Assembly: GCA_020056225.1 (NCBI GenBank)
Contig: JAGVIE010000006.1
Span: 1-64,000, forward strand
Direction of reading: 5' to 3'
DNA: 64,000 bases
DNA from: Bacteroidota bacterium
Lineage (GTDB): Bacteria; Bacteroidota; Ignavibacteria; UBA10030; SZUA-254
A program made the position numbers and the translations under genes. This document shows positions 15,392-25,051 of this stretch, piece by piece; within the stretch, counting starts at the first letter, position 1; the number at the start of each line of letters is the position of its first letter. Below the pieces are notes generated by a model. It did no database searches. It was not told where the DNA came from and saw nothing but the letters and a program-made list of their open reading frames with translations.

Positions 15392-18163
15392 ATGGTAGAT
15401 CTAAAGCACCTTCGAAGAAGTGCCGTACACAAACGGGTAAACTTACGTTGCTTCTTGATTGTTCTATGCTGGGCATCCATATCCCATCTTTTTGCACAAG
15501 AAATCCCAAGACACGAAGTTAAACAAAAGGCGGAGCAACAACTTCAGCAAATGACCCCTCAACAAATTGAGGCGAAGATTAAAGAACTGGGGATGACACG
15601 CGAGCAAGCAGAGGCGAAGGCAAAGGAATATGATGTCGATCTTAACACCTATCTCCAACAGAGAATTACTTCTACAGGTGTTATAACACCAGAACAAATC
15701 GAAGCGATGCAGATCGAATCAAAACCCGACTTACCAAAAGCAGAAGAAGGAAAGACAGAAACCAGTAAAGAAGCTGAAAAGAAAAAAGATGAGATTACTG
15801 TGAGTCAAGCAGCCACCGCTGGTTCCGGGGGACTTCGGTTCTTCGGTTACGATATTTTTGCCACTATGCCTTCTGCTTTTGAGCCAGTGGCTTCAGGTCC
15901 CGTTGACCCAGAATATCTGATTGGGACTGAAGATGTCCTAAGACTAAATGTTTGGGGTCAGGTAGAACTTCGAAATGATATGGAAGTTGACAAAGAAGGA
16001 AGAATTTTTATACCTACGGTTGGGCCAGTTTTGGTAACCGGTCTGACGTTTGAACAAGCATATAAGACACTCATTCGACAGATGTCGAAATCATATGCTG
16101 GGCTTGTTGCAAGTCCTCCAACTGTCTGGCTCGACATTACATTAGCACGGCTTAGGCCAAAGCGAATTTTCATTATGGGTGAGGTAGTAAAACCTGGTGG
16201 ATATACAGTCAGCAGTTACGCAAATGTTTTCAATTCTCTGTATAGTGTTGGTGGTCCTACAGTCAAGGGTAGTCTGCGTGATGTTCGTGTAGTTCGTGGG
16301 AGTAAGGTGATCGCACATATCGATCTCTATACCTATCTGACAGGTGCCGAGATGACCAACGATATCCGGTTGCAATCAAATGATATTGTGTTCATTCCCC
16401 CACGCGGCAAAACTGTTGCCGTGAAGGGTGAAGTTCGACATCCAGCAATCTTCGAGTTATTGGCAGGAGAAAATCTGAAGAAACTGCTTGAATATGCCGG
16501 AGGAGCTCTGACAACCTCCTACTTGGAGCGGATTCAGATTGATCGTGTTATCCCGTTTGATGAGAGAATTAAGGGTGAGTCTGAACGGAAAATAGTTGAT
16601 ATTAATTTTAGAGAAATTCTGAATCTACAGTCAGATTATGAACTCAATGATGAAGATGTAATATCAATATTTTCAGTTCTAGATTTCCGAAAGAATTTTG
16701 TTTCAATAAGTGGTGCAGTAGTTCGTCCTGGTATATACCAATGGGAGAAAATTCCGCGGTTGCGCGACCTAATTATTGAAGCTGATAGTCTTTTGCCTGA
16801 AGCATATTTACCTCGTGCTGATATTATGCGCACTCGGCCGGATCAGACACTTGAAGCAATAAAAGTGGATATAAAGAAAGTGTTAGAAGAAGATGAAGAC
16901 GAAAACATCTATCTCCAACCTCTTGATCAGGTTCGGATTTACTCTATATATGAAATCTCTGACCGAAAATTTGTCTCAATATCAGGGCATGTACGAAATC
17001 CCGGTCGATACGCCTATGCTGATAGTCTTACACTCTATGATCTGGTTTTTAAAGCAGGTGGATTGACCGATTCATCGTTCCGATCTCAAACTTTTTTACC
17101 TCGAGCTGATCTTATCAGGTTAAATCCAGACGGAATCACTAAAAAAACAATCCCATTCAATCTCGAAGCTCTACTTGATTCAATACTTGGTGTAAATAGA
17201 TTACTCCAATCAGGCGACGAGGTTGTGATTTATGAAATTGATGTTGCCAAGCTTCGCAATAAGTTTGTTGAAGTAAGAGGAAAAGTCCGACGACCAGGGA
17301 AATTCAATTTAACTACCAATATGACACTTGCAGATGCCATTTTACTTGCAGGTGGACTGACTGAAGACGCATGGCAACTAAGTGCAGAAGTTGCTCGTAC
17401 TATCCAATTATTTGGCATGGGGCAGGATTCATTGGCAATAATTCGTTTCGCACAAGTCCCCAATTTTTCAGATACAACACAATCGGCTCATCTAATACAT
17501 GCTGAGTCAAGAGAAAAAGATTTCCAACTTCAACATAGAGATATTGTTTATATCAGACCTAATCCGGATTTTCGGATTCAAGAATCAGTCACGGTAGGTG
17601 GCGAAGTTGTCTATGCAGGCGAGTATGCTCTTAAGGTGCACGAAGAAAGACTTTCGAGTATCATCAAGCGGGCAGGAGGTATTACCAAATCAGCCTTCTT
17701 GAAAGGCGGAAGAATCAATAGACACAGTAATCAAGTCATCATAGATTTTGAAAAGGCACTTGCGGACCCGTTTGGCAGCTACGATATTATTCTACATTCG
17801 AATGATGTAATACAGATACCTAAAAAACTAAATGCTGTCATGATCACGGGAGAAGTTAATCATCCGGGATTATTGGGTTATATTGATGGAGATAATCTGT
17901 GGAACTACATCGACAGGGCAGGTGGAACTAGAGATAGCGCCGATTATATATTGCTCACATATCCATCCGGAAATGTAAAGAAGATCGGTACAGGTTTGTT
18001 CAGTCGCAACCCAACCGTTGAAGACGGATCGATGATAAATGTAGCTAAGCTTCCGCCTCCTCCACCATCCAAAGAATTCGACTTAGGGGGAACTTTGAAA
18101 GACATTTTTGCAGTGACCGCGTCTGTTGTTACTATAATTGTTTTGTCGAAACAACTAAAGTAA
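15392..18163 (+). CDS. Wza-type polysaccharide export protein with seven SLBB domains
   Basis: 923 residues, more than twice E. coli Wza. A signal peptide (CFLIVLCWASISHLFAQ) is followed by a Gln/Glu-rich helical part (about 45-130), then a polysaccharide-export domain (YLIGTEDVLRLNVWGQVELR, about 175-260). Seven SLBB units follow, recognisable by their openings: IFIMGEVVKPGGY, VAVKGEVRHPAIF, VSISGAVVRPGIY, VSISGHVRNPGRY, VEVRGKVRRPGKF, VTVGGEVVYAGEY and VMITGEVNHPGLL. A hydrophobic C-terminal helix (DIFAVTASVVTIIVLS) could anchor it. Family role: outer-membrane/periplasmic channel for capsule or exopolysaccharide. The Wzz gene follows after 6 bp, and Wzi lies at the far end of the locus. Confidence 0.92.
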   Translation: MVDLKHLRRSAVHKRVNLRCFLIVLCWASISHLFAQEIPRHEVKQKAEQQLQQMTPQQIEAKIKELGMTREQAEAKAKEYDVDLNTYLQQRITSTGVITPEQIEAMQIESKPDLPKAEEGKTETSKEAEKKKDEITVSQAATAGSGGLRFFGYDIFATMPSAFEPVASGPVDPEYLIGTEDVLRLNVWGQVELRNDMEVDKEGRIFIPTVGPVLVTGLTFEQAYKTLIRQMSKSYAGLVASPPTVWLDITLARLRPKRIFIMGEVVKPGGYTVSSYANVFNSLYSVGGPTVKGSLRDVRVVRGSKVIAHIDLYTYLTGAEMTNDIRLQSNDIVFIPPRGKTVAVKGEVRHPAIFELLAGENLKKLLEYAGGALTTSYLERIQIDRVIPFDERIKGESERKIVDINFREILNLQSDYELNDEDVISIFSVLDFRKNFVSISGAVVRPGIYQWEKIPRLRDLIIEADSLLPEAYLPRADIMRTRPDQTLEAIKVDIKKVLEEDEDENIYLQPLDQVRIYSIYEISDRKFVSISGHVRNPGRYAYADSLTLYDLVFKAGGLTDSSFRSQTFLPRADLIRLNPDGITKKTIPFNLEALLDSILGVNRLLQSGDEVVIYEIDVAKLRNKFVEVRGKVRRPGKFNLTTNMTLADAILLAGGLTEDAWQLSAEVARTIQLFGMGQDSLAIIRFAQVPNFSDTTQSAHLIHAESREKDFQLQHRDIVYIRPNPDFRIQESVTVGGEVVYAGEYALKVHEERLSSIIKRAGGITKSAFLKGGRINRHSNQVIIDFEKALADPFGSYDIILHSNDVIQIPKKLNAVMITGEVNHPGLLGYIDGDNLWNYIDRAGGTRDSADYILLTYPSGNVKKIGTGLFSRNPTVEDGSMINVAKLPPPPPSKEFDLGGTLKDIFAVTASVVTIIVLSKQLK

Positions 18164-18169
18164 TAATTA

Positions 18170-19186
18170 ATGAATCAAGATGTTTCCAAAAAGTCGCTGT
18201 TTGAAGAAGCGCGGAAATCGTTCGATCTTGTTGAATTCACATCTATTATTTGGCAACGAAAGAAGTTGATAACATATATAGTAGGAATTTCAATCGTGTT
18301 GTCGATTGTTATAAGTCTTCTACTGCCCGAGTATTTCAAATCAACGGCAGTGCTATTGCCACAAACCGAAAAAGGAAAGCTCAGTGGTGGAACAAGTGAC
18401 CTAACGGATTTAGCTTCGATTGCAGGTATAAATACGCTGGGTGAAGGTTCCATCGTCAAACTATATCCGGCGATTATCAAAAGCGAATCAGTATTGAAAA
18501 ATGTTCTTTATGCGAAGTATAAGACGATGAAACTCAAGGATTCTGTTAATCTGATAAAATTTTTAGGGATTGAAGCAAAAACTCCGGCCTTGATATATGA
18601 AAATGCATTGAATGCGCTTCGCGATGCGCTTGAGGTTACAATAGAGAATAGAACCTATATAGTTACTATATCCACAGAGACAAGAGAACCACAGTTATCA
18701 TCTGACATTGTCAATCGGGTAGTTTTCGAGTTGGACCGATTTATACGTACAAAGAGAACAGCAAACGCTTCAGAACAGCGAAAATGGATAGAGATCAGAC
18801 TCGATGAAGTCAAGCATGACTTAGAAAAGTCAGAAAATACTCTTAAAGAATTTCGCGAGAGAAATAGAATCGTAGTTAGTTCACCTCAATTGTTGTTAGA
18901 GCAAGAGAGACTTTTACGTGAAGTTCAAATTAATTCGATAATGTATATTGAACTCAAAAAACAATTTGAAATTGTTAAAATTGAGGAAATCAAAAATCTA
19001 CGGATCATTAATATTCTTGATGATGCAAGACCAGCAGTAAAAAAAGATAAACCGAAAAGAAGCAATGTGGTTGGTATAACATTTGCAGTAAGCTTACTGA
19101 TGGTCTTACTGTATATCATAATAGAATATCTGTATAAGCGAAAATTTATAGAATTGATTTCAAAACTTAATATTAGACTTAAGTAA
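18170..19186 (+). CDS. Wzz-type chain-length determinant
   Basis: 338 residues with the Wzz layout: short cytoplasmic N-terminus, first membrane helix (about 35-53, LITYIVGISIVLSIVISLLL), the PEYFKSTAVLLP segment after it, a long helical periplasmic region with charged coiled-coil (about 200-270), the proline-rich DDARPAVKKDKPKR segment and a second membrane helix (about 300-320). It ends without the tyrosine-kinase domain of Wzc, and no such kinase is in the window. It should set polysaccharide chain length in a Wzx/Wzy pathway. Its last base is the first base of the next gene's ATG. Confidence 0.88.
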   Translation: MNQDVSKKSLFEEARKSFDLVEFTSIIWQRKKLITYIVGISIVLSIVISLLLPEYFKSTAVLLPQTEKGKLSGGTSDLTDLASIAGINTLGEGSIVKLYPAIIKSESVLKNVLYAKYKTMKLKDSVNLIKFLGIEAKTPALIYENALNALRDALEVTIENRTYIVTISTETREPQLSSDIVNRVVFELDRFIRTKRTANASEQRKWIEIRLDEVKHDLEKSENTLKEFRERNRIVVSSPQLLLEQERLLREVQINSIMYIELKKQFEIVKIEEIKNLRIINILDDARPAVKKDKPKRSNVVGITFAVSLLMVLLYIIIEYLYKRKFIELISKLNIRLK

Positions 19187-20550
19187 TGTCATTTGTTTTA
19201 ATGAATGAACGTGAAAAAAATATTCGTGAAGAAATATCTAAAAGAGTGAAAGATCTCTATTTGTTGAGACAAGATGAAAATATATTTATACCAGGAGAGA
19301 CTTATGTTAACTATGCCGGACGCGTCTACAATGAAAACGAGATGGTTTCTCTTGTAGACTGTGCTTTGGATTTTTGGCTTACGTCCGGGAGATTTACAGA
19401 ACAATTTCAACACAGTCTCGGAAAATATTTAAATGTTAAACACGCAATTCTCTGCAATTCTGGGTCTTCAGCTAACCTTTTAGCTATTAGTTCATTGACT
19501 TCAACCAAACTTGGGAAAAGAGCGCTGACACCGGGCGACGAAGTTATTACTGTGGCATCCAGCTTTCCAACAACAGTAAATGGTATCATTCAAAATAAAT
19601 TGATCCCGGTGTTTCTTGATGTTGATATTGGTACCTACAATATTGACACCACATTACTTGAAGAGGCAATTTCAGAAAAAACGAAGGCAATTATGCTTGC
19701 CCATACACTAGGAAATCCATTCAATGTTCAGGAGGTAATGCGCGTTGCAAAGAAATACCACCTATGGATAATCGAAGATAGTTGCGATGCTTTAGGCGCC
19801 CAATACAATGGTAAATTGGTCGGGACATTCGGCGATTTGGCAACATTCAGTTTCTATCCTGCACATCATATTACAACCGGAGAAGGGGGAGCAGTTGTTA
19901 CAAATGATACAAAGCTTAAGACAATAGTGGAATCATTCCGCGACTGGGGCAGAGATTGTTGGTGTGATTCTGGCAAAGAAAATACATGTAGAAAAAGATT
20001 TCAGTGGGACTTTAAAAATGCCCCGAACGGATATGATCACAAATATATATACTCTCATATTGGATACAACCTCAAAGCAACCGACATGCAAGCGGCAATT
20101 GGTGTAGAGCAACTGTGTAAATTAGATACCTTTATCAACATGAGGAAGCTTAATTTCCAGAAATTGCTTTCTGGTTTAAAGAAGTACGAAGATATCTTTG
20201 TATTGCCTCGCGCTACTCCAAATAGTGATCCAAGCTGGTTCGGATTTCTCTTGACTGTTAGAGAAGATGCTGGGTTTGATCGTAACGCCATTGTTCAGTA
20301 TCTCGAAAGCAACAAAGTAGCTACGAGAATGCTTTTTGCTGGGAATCTTTTACGTCAACCCGCTTATAAAAATCTTAATTGTCGTGTTGTCGGGAAATTG
20401 TGTAATGCGGACATTGTAATGAGAAATACGTTCTGGATCGGGGTATACCCAGGTATAGATGATCAACGTATGGAATATATGATAAAACAATTTGATAATT
20501 TTATCCAAACGTTTTCATATCATTTCTCACAAATTAAGGAACAAAAATGA
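19186..20550 (+). CDS. rfbH: CDP-4-dehydro-6-deoxyglucose 3-dehydrase (E1, RfbH/DdhC type)
   Basis: 454 residues of the DegT/DnrJ/EryC1 fold. The PLP site carries His in place of the usual Lys (PAHHITTGEGGAV near 225-237), the hallmark of the E1 dehydrase. The cysteines for its [2Fe-2S] cluster are present in CWCDSGKENTC and flank it (about 258-270). The N-terminal part has the expected CNSGSSANLLA phosphate-binding loop. The reaction removes the C3 hydroxyl of CDP-4-keto-6-deoxyglucose, the first step to 3,6-dideoxyhexoses. It overlaps the Wzz stop by one base and the cytidylyltransferase start by four bases. The partner reductase E3 is not seen in the window. Confidence 0.92.
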   Translation: MSFVLMNEREKNIREEISKRVKDLYLLRQDENIFIPGETYVNYAGRVYNENEMVSLVDCALDFWLTSGRFTEQFQHSLGKYLNVKHAILCNSGSSANLLAISSLTSTKLGKRALTPGDEVITVASSFPTTVNGIIQNKLIPVFLDVDIGTYNIDTTLLEEAISEKTKAIMLAHTLGNPFNVQEVMRVAKKYHLWIIEDSCDALGAQYNGKLVGTFGDLATFSFYPAHHITTGEGGAVVTNDTKLKTIVESFRDWGRDCWCDSGKENTCRKRFQWDFKNAPNGYDHKYIYSHIGYNLKATDMQAAIGVEQLCKLDTFINMRKLNFQKLLSGLKKYEDIFVLPRATPNSDPSWFGFLLTVREDAGFDRNAIVQYLESNKVATRMLFAGNLLRQPAYKNLNCRVVGKLCNADIVMRNTFWIGVYPGIDDQRMEYMIKQFDNFIQTFSYHFSQIKEQK

Positions 20551-21332
20551 AGGCGGTCATTCTCTGTGGAGGGAAAGGAACGAGAATTCGAGATGTGACA
20601 GAAGTGCTTCCCAAACCAATGGTTCCCATTGGAGGCAAACCAATACTCTGGCACGTAATGAAGATTTATTCTTACTACGGTATAAACGAATTTATTCTCT
20701 GCCTTGGTTATCATGGGTGGATGATTAAAGAGTATTTTTTGAACTTCAAAACGATGAATAACGATTTTACAATAGAAATTGGTAAACCCAATGAGTTAAT
20801 GTTTCATAATGGAGTTGATGAATCATCCTGGAAAGTGACCCTTGCGGATACCGGGGAAGAGGCAATGACAGGTGCAAGACTCTGGAAAGTTAAAAAATAT
20901 CTTGAGGGCGAAGACCATTTTTCACTCACTTATGGTGACGGAATTGCCGGAATTGATCTTCGTCAACTCATCAATTTCCATATTGAAATTGGTAAGATTA
21001 CTACCTTGACAGGTGTTCGACCTACCGGTAGATATGGTGAGCTTAGTGTAGATAACAACACAGTCACTCATTTCAATGAGAAACCTCAAATGACCGAAGG
21101 TTGGGTAAACGGCGGATTTATGTTGTTCGACAACAAACGAGTATGGGATTACTTTTGGCCCGATGAGGAACTTATCCTAGAAAAGGAACCACTACCTATG
21201 ATGGTTCGAGATCGTCAAGTTGCAGTCTATAAGTTTGATGGTTTTTGGCTGGGTATGGATACCATGCGTGAGTACAATACTCTCAATGAATTATGGTCAT
21301 CCGGTAAAGCACCTTGGAAGGTATGGAGCTAA
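20547..21332 (+). CDS. rfbF: Glucose-1-phosphate cytidylyltransferase
   Basis: 261 residues, the usual size. It opens with the sugar-nucleotide transferase signature (MKAVILCGGKGTRIRDVTEV, then PKPMVPIGGKPILWHVMK). YGDGIAGID near 132 is the metal-binding part, with NGGFMLF and WLGMDTMREY later, as in RfbF/DdhA. It makes CDP-glucose from CTP and glucose-1-phosphate, the entry step of CDP-deoxysugars. Its ATG overlaps the previous stop (ATGA), and the next gene starts on the base after its stop, so the three genes are tightly coupled. Confidence 0.95.
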   Translation: MKAVILCGGKGTRIRDVTEVLPKPMVPIGGKPILWHVMKIYSYYGINEFILCLGYHGWMIKEYFLNFKTMNNDFTIEIGKPNELMFHNGVDESSWKVTLADTGEEAMTGARLWKVKKYLEGEDHFSLTYGDGIAGIDLRQLINFHIEIGKITTLTGVRPTGRYGELSVDNNTVTHFNEKPQMTEGWVNGGFMLFDNKRVWDYFWPDEELILEKEPLPMMVRDRQVAVYKFDGFWLGMDTMREYNTLNELWSSGKAPWKVWS

Positions 21333-22445
21333 ATGTCGTTGGAGAAATCTTTCAAGGAATTCTATCGAGAAAAGAAGGTGTTGATAACCGGCCACACCGG
21401 CTTCAAGGGCTCATGGTTATCAATTTGGTTAAACGAACTTGGAGCAAAAGTGTATGGTTACTCTCTTCAACCTCCGTCCGATCCGAGCAACTTTACAATC
21501 TGTAAACTTGAAGAGAAATTGAATCATAAAATTGGAGATGTACGCGATTATGACCAATTGATAGCATACATTCAAAAGATTCAACCGGAAATTGTTTTTC
21601 ATTTAGCTGCACAGCCCCTAGTTAGGTATTCCTATGAAGTACCCAAATTGACTTTCGATGTTAATGTTCTTGGAACTGTAAATATTTTAGAAGCAATACG
21701 TCTGACTCCCTCAATTAATACCGCCGTGTTGGTTACAAGCGACAAATGTTACGAGAATAGAGAACAGATTTGGGGTTACAAAGAAAATGATCCGATGGGT
21801 GGAGACGATCCATATAGTGGTTCCAAAGGGGCAGCCGAATTAGTCATTAGATCATACCTAAGATCATTCTTCACTAATAGGGAAAATTTTGGTGCTGTCA
21901 GTGTGAGAGCTGGTAATGTAATCGGTGGAGGTGACTGGGCAAAAGATAGGATAGTGGTAGATAGTATACGAGCTCTTAGCGAGGGTAAAAATGTTGAAGT
22001 TCGTAATCCTATGGCAATTAGACCCTGGCTGTATGTGCTTGAGCCTCTTAGTGGATACTTGTGGTTAGCAGCCCGATTGAATGAGGCTCCTCAAAGATTC
22101 TCCGGGGGATGGAATTTTGGACCTTCTGATCATTCAGCAAAATGTGTTCGTGATCTTGTTGATGCAGTAATCTGTGAATGGAAATCAGGTAAATTGATAG
22201 ATCTTTCTGAGAAGAATGATCAACGGCTCCACGAAGCAGGATGGTTGCAACTTTCCTGTGACAAAGTTCATGCTATGTTACCCTGGTCGGCAACATTATC
22301 GTTCGATGAGATTGTGAAAATGACAGTAAAATGGTATAGGCATTATTATGACTCTCGAAATGCAAATTTGTACCAATTTTGTGTTCATCAGATAAGAGAG
22401 TATGCTAAACAGGCTGGGAACCGTGGTCAAATCTGGCCGTCATGA
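21333..22445 (+). CDS. rfbG: CDP-glucose 4,6-dehydratase
   Basis: 370 residues, short-chain-dehydrogenase fold of the extended type. The NAD-binding motif is TGHTGFKGSWL near 20. The active-site region is VTSDKCYENRE near 130, and DPYSGSKGAAE near 158 has the catalytic Tyr and Lys. Later motifs (RAGNVIGGGDWA, RPWLYVLEPLSGYL) match RfbG/DdhB. It makes CDP-4-keto-6-deoxyglucose for the E1 dehydrase encoded two genes upstream. It overlaps the following gene by four bases. Confidence 0.95.
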   Translation: MSLEKSFKEFYREKKVLITGHTGFKGSWLSIWLNELGAKVYGYSLQPPSDPSNFTICKLEEKLNHKIGDVRDYDQLIAYIQKIQPEIVFHLAAQPLVRYSYEVPKLTFDVNVLGTVNILEAIRLTPSINTAVLVTSDKCYENREQIWGYKENDPMGGDDPYSGSKGAAELVIRSYLRSFFTNRENFGAVSVRAGNVIGGGDWAKDRIVVDSIRALSEGKNVEVRNPMAIRPWLYVLEPLSGYLWLAARLNEAPQRFSGGWNFGPSDHSAKCVRDLVDAVICEWKSGKLIDLSEKNDQRLHEAGWLQLSCDKVHAMLPWSATLSFDEIVKMTVKWYRHYYDSRNANLYQFCVHQIREYAKQAGNRGQIWPS

Positions 22446-23485
22446 AATCGCAAAATAGGAATAGGTTGTTGCTAGAGGATTTAGAGAGCGTTGTTTCTCT
22501 TACTGGCTCCATTTGGCAGAAGATTGCTGGGAAAAGAATTTTCATCACTGGCGGAACTGGTTTTTTCGGATCCTGGCTACTTGAAAGCATCGCACATGCC
22601 AATGAAAAATTAGGATTGGAGGCGCACGTAGTAGTACTTACTAGGAATCCTAAAATGTTCAGGGAGAAAGTACCGCATCTTGCTGCTGACCGATTAATAG
22701 AATTATTACCTGGCAATGTTATTGACTTCAATTTTCCTAAGGATTCGTTTGATTATGTCATACATGCTGCCACAGAATCTAGCACGCGACTAAACAAAGA
22801 GAATCCACTATTGATGGTGGACACTATTGTGAGTGGAACGAGGAGAGTGTTAGAGTTTTCTCAACAAAAAGGTGTTAAGAAAATTCTCTATATAAGTTCA
22901 GGCGCAGTTTATGGCAATCAACCCCCCGATATTCCAAGACTCGAGGAAGACTTCTATGGTGGACCCAATGTACTCAATGTAGCATCAGCATATTCTGAGG
23001 GGAAAAGAATGGGTGAATTGTGTTGTAAAATATTTTCTGAAAAATATGATATAGGAATAACCGTAGCTCGCTGCTTTGCTTTTGTTGGTCCATATTTGAG
23101 CCTTAATGCTCATTATGCTATTGGGAATTTTATTCGGGATGGTTTGGAGGGTGGTACTATTGTTATCAACGGAGATGGAAGCCCAAAGAGATCCTACCTT
23201 TACGCTGCGGATTTAACAACTTGGCTTTGGACTTTATTGATCAATGGAGAAAATGGGGAAGCATACAATGTTGGATCGGATAGAACCGTGACCATATTTG
23301 AACTTGCTAAAATCGTAGCAAAGGTTTTTGGGAGTATAAATGTCCAAGTGAAAAATAATACAGCGAAACCATCAGAACTTCGCGTCTACGTTCCATCTGT
23401 CGAAAAGGCGAAGAAAAAATTGGGGCTTCTTCAAACTGTTGAACTTGAAACAGCTATACAGAAAACAATAGAATGGAATCGATAA
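22442..23485 (+). CDS. NAD-dependent epimerase/dehydratase-family sugar enzyme
   Basis: 347 residues. The Rossmann motif TGGTGFFGSWLLES lies near 36-50, SSGAVYG near 152 gives the Ser, and AYSEGKRMGE near 180 the Tyr and Lys of the extended SDR family. FVGPYLSLNAHYAIGNFI and GDGSPKRSYLYAADL follow the dTDP/CDP-sugar dehydratase-reductase pattern. Position right after the CDP-glucose dehydratase suggests it reduces or epimerises the CDP-keto-deoxysugar, as abequose, paratose or yersiniose synthases do. The exact product cannot be read from sequence. Confidence 0.8.
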   Translation: MKSQNRNRLLLEDLESVVSLTGSIWQKIAGKRIFITGGTGFFGSWLLESIAHANEKLGLEAHVVVLTRNPKMFREKVPHLAADRLIELLPGNVIDFNFPKDSFDYVIHAATESSTRLNKENPLLMVDTIVSGTRRVLEFSQQKGVKKILYISSGAVYGNQPPDIPRLEEDFYGGPNVLNVASAYSEGKRMGELCCKIFSEKYDIGITVARCFAFVGPYLSLNAHYAIGNFIRDGLEGGTIVINGDGSPKRSYLYAADLTTWLWTLLINGENGEAYNVGSDRTVTIFELAKIVAKVFGSINVQVKNNTAKPSELRVYVPSVEKAKKKLGLLQTVELETAIQKTIEWNR

Positions 23486-23539
23486 ATAAAATCTTATCGT
23501 TAATCGGAAGAGAAATTATCAAGGACTGTGAGGTTACAT

Positions 23540-25051
23540 ATGAAAACGAATTATCTTTTTTCCAAACCGCTTTTCATCTTCGAAATGGCAAACAATCATA
23601 TGGGGCAAGTTAGTCATGGCTTACGAATTATTGAAGAGGTTCATAAAATTACTCAAGAATTTGATTTTAATTTTGCGTTTAAGCTCCAATACCGCCAACT
23701 CGGCACATTTATTCATCCTGCCTATAAAGATAGAAAGGATTTGAAGTATATAAAAAGGTTCATCGAAACAAGATTAGATGAAAATGATTTTAAGAAACTT
23801 AAAAGCAGGATCCAGGAATTAGGTTTTCTTTCGATATGCACAGCTTTTGATGAAATATCTGTAGATAAAATTGAAGAACATGGTTACGACATTCTTAAAA
23901 TTGGAAGCTGTTCATTTACGGATTGGCCGTTACTCGAAAGAATTGGAAAAGTTAACTTACCAATATTGGCTTCAACAGCTGGAGTCGCGACAGATGATAT
24001 TGATAAAGTTGTGAGTTTTTTTGAACACAGAAACAAAAATATTTCGCTCATGCATTGTGTTGCAGAATATCCAACAGAGATGAAAAATTTACAGCTGAAT
24101 CAGATTGATTTTCTTAGAACTCGTTACCTACAGATAAGAATTGGATTTTCAACACATGAAGATCCTTCAAATAACCAGGTGATCAAAATAGCGGTGGCAA
24201 AAGGTGTTACTATTTTTGAGAAGCACGTGGGTGTGCCAACCGATTCAATATCTCTCAATGCATACTCTGCAACCCCGAAGCAAGTACATGAATGGTTACA
24301 CTCTGCCAAGGAAGCATATGCTATGTGTGGCATGACCGGAGAACGTCACAACTCTACTCAAAAAGAATTGAATGATCTACATGGTTTAAGACGGGGAGTA
24401 TTTGCCAAAACACCATTGAGGAAAGGTGATAAAATTGATTTGTCAAATGTGTTTCTGTCTATACCTGTCGACGAAGGACAACTCTCTGCGAATGATCTTT
24501 CGAAATATACCGAGTTTCACTTATCGGAGCATGTAGCTCAAGATGAACCCATTTATTTTGATCAGGTCAAGCGCGTTGAATTAAGAGAGAAAGTCTTAAA
24601 CATTGTAGATAAGGTTAGCCATTTGATATTAGAGAGCAAGGTCCCTGTGCCTCCTAAATTAGATTTTGAAATATCACACCACCACGGGATCGATCGCTTT
24701 TTTGAATTTGGAGCGACGATCATCAATTTCATAAATCGAGAATACTGTAAGAAGCTGATTATTATGCTTCCCGGACAAGTTCATCCAGAACAGTATCACA
24801 AATTAAAAGAAGAAACCTTCCATATACTTTATGGCAACTTGATCGTCATACTTGATGGAAAAGAGAAAGAATGTAATGAAGGTGATATTTTGATAATAGA
24901 ACGCGGTATCAAACATAAAATTCTGGCAAAGACGGGTGTCGTTATTGAAGAGATATCCTCAACACACTATAAAGATGATTCGTACTACATGGACGAAAAT
25001 ATTCTAAAGAATGGCAATCGCAAGACATTAATTACTTACAGACTCAAATGA
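23540..25051 (+). CDS. NeuB-family PEP-dependent sugar-acid synthase fused to a cupin
   Basis: 503 residues from an ATG preceded by GAGG (the GTG 12 bases upstream overlaps that site and is rejected). The N-terminal barrel (about 5-270) has FIFEMANNHMGQ, FAFKLQYRQLGT, CTAFDEISVDKI, LKIGSCSFTDW, GFSTHEDPS and EKHVGV, the NeuB/SpsE pattern of PEP-condensing nonulosonate synthases. An SAF-like domain (about 275-345) contains LRRGVFAKTPLRKGDKI. A C-terminal cupin (about 380-490) has HPEQYHKLKEETFHILYG and GDILIIERGIKHKI. Ordinary NeuB is about 340 residues and lacks the cupin. The substrate is probably an aldose (phosphate) made or isomerised locally. No CMP-sugar synthetase (NeuA) is in the window. 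The next gene, a HAD hydrolase, overlaps by four bases. Confidence 0.85.
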   Translation: MKTNYLFSKPLFIFEMANNHMGQVSHGLRIIEEVHKITQEFDFNFAFKLQYRQLGTFIHPAYKDRKDLKYIKRFIETRLDENDFKKLKSRIQELGFLSICTAFDEISVDKIEEHGYDILKIGSCSFTDWPLLERIGKVNLPILASTAGVATDDIDKVVSFFEHRNKNISLMHCVAEYPTEMKNLQLNQIDFLRTRYLQIRIGFSTHEDPSNNQVIKIAVAKGVTIFEKHVGVPTDSISLNAYSATPKQVHEWLHSAKEAYAMCGMTGERHNSTQKELNDLHGLRRGVFAKTPLRKGDKIDLSNVFLSIPVDEGQLSANDLSKYTEFHLSEHVAQDEPIYFDQVKRVELREKVLNIVDKVSHLILESKVPVPPKLDFEISHHHGIDRFFEFGATIINFINREYCKKLIIMLPGQVHPEQYHKLKEETFHILYGNLIVILDGKEKECNEGDILIIERGIKHKILAKTGVVIEEISSTHYKDDSYYMDENILKNGNRKTLITYRLK

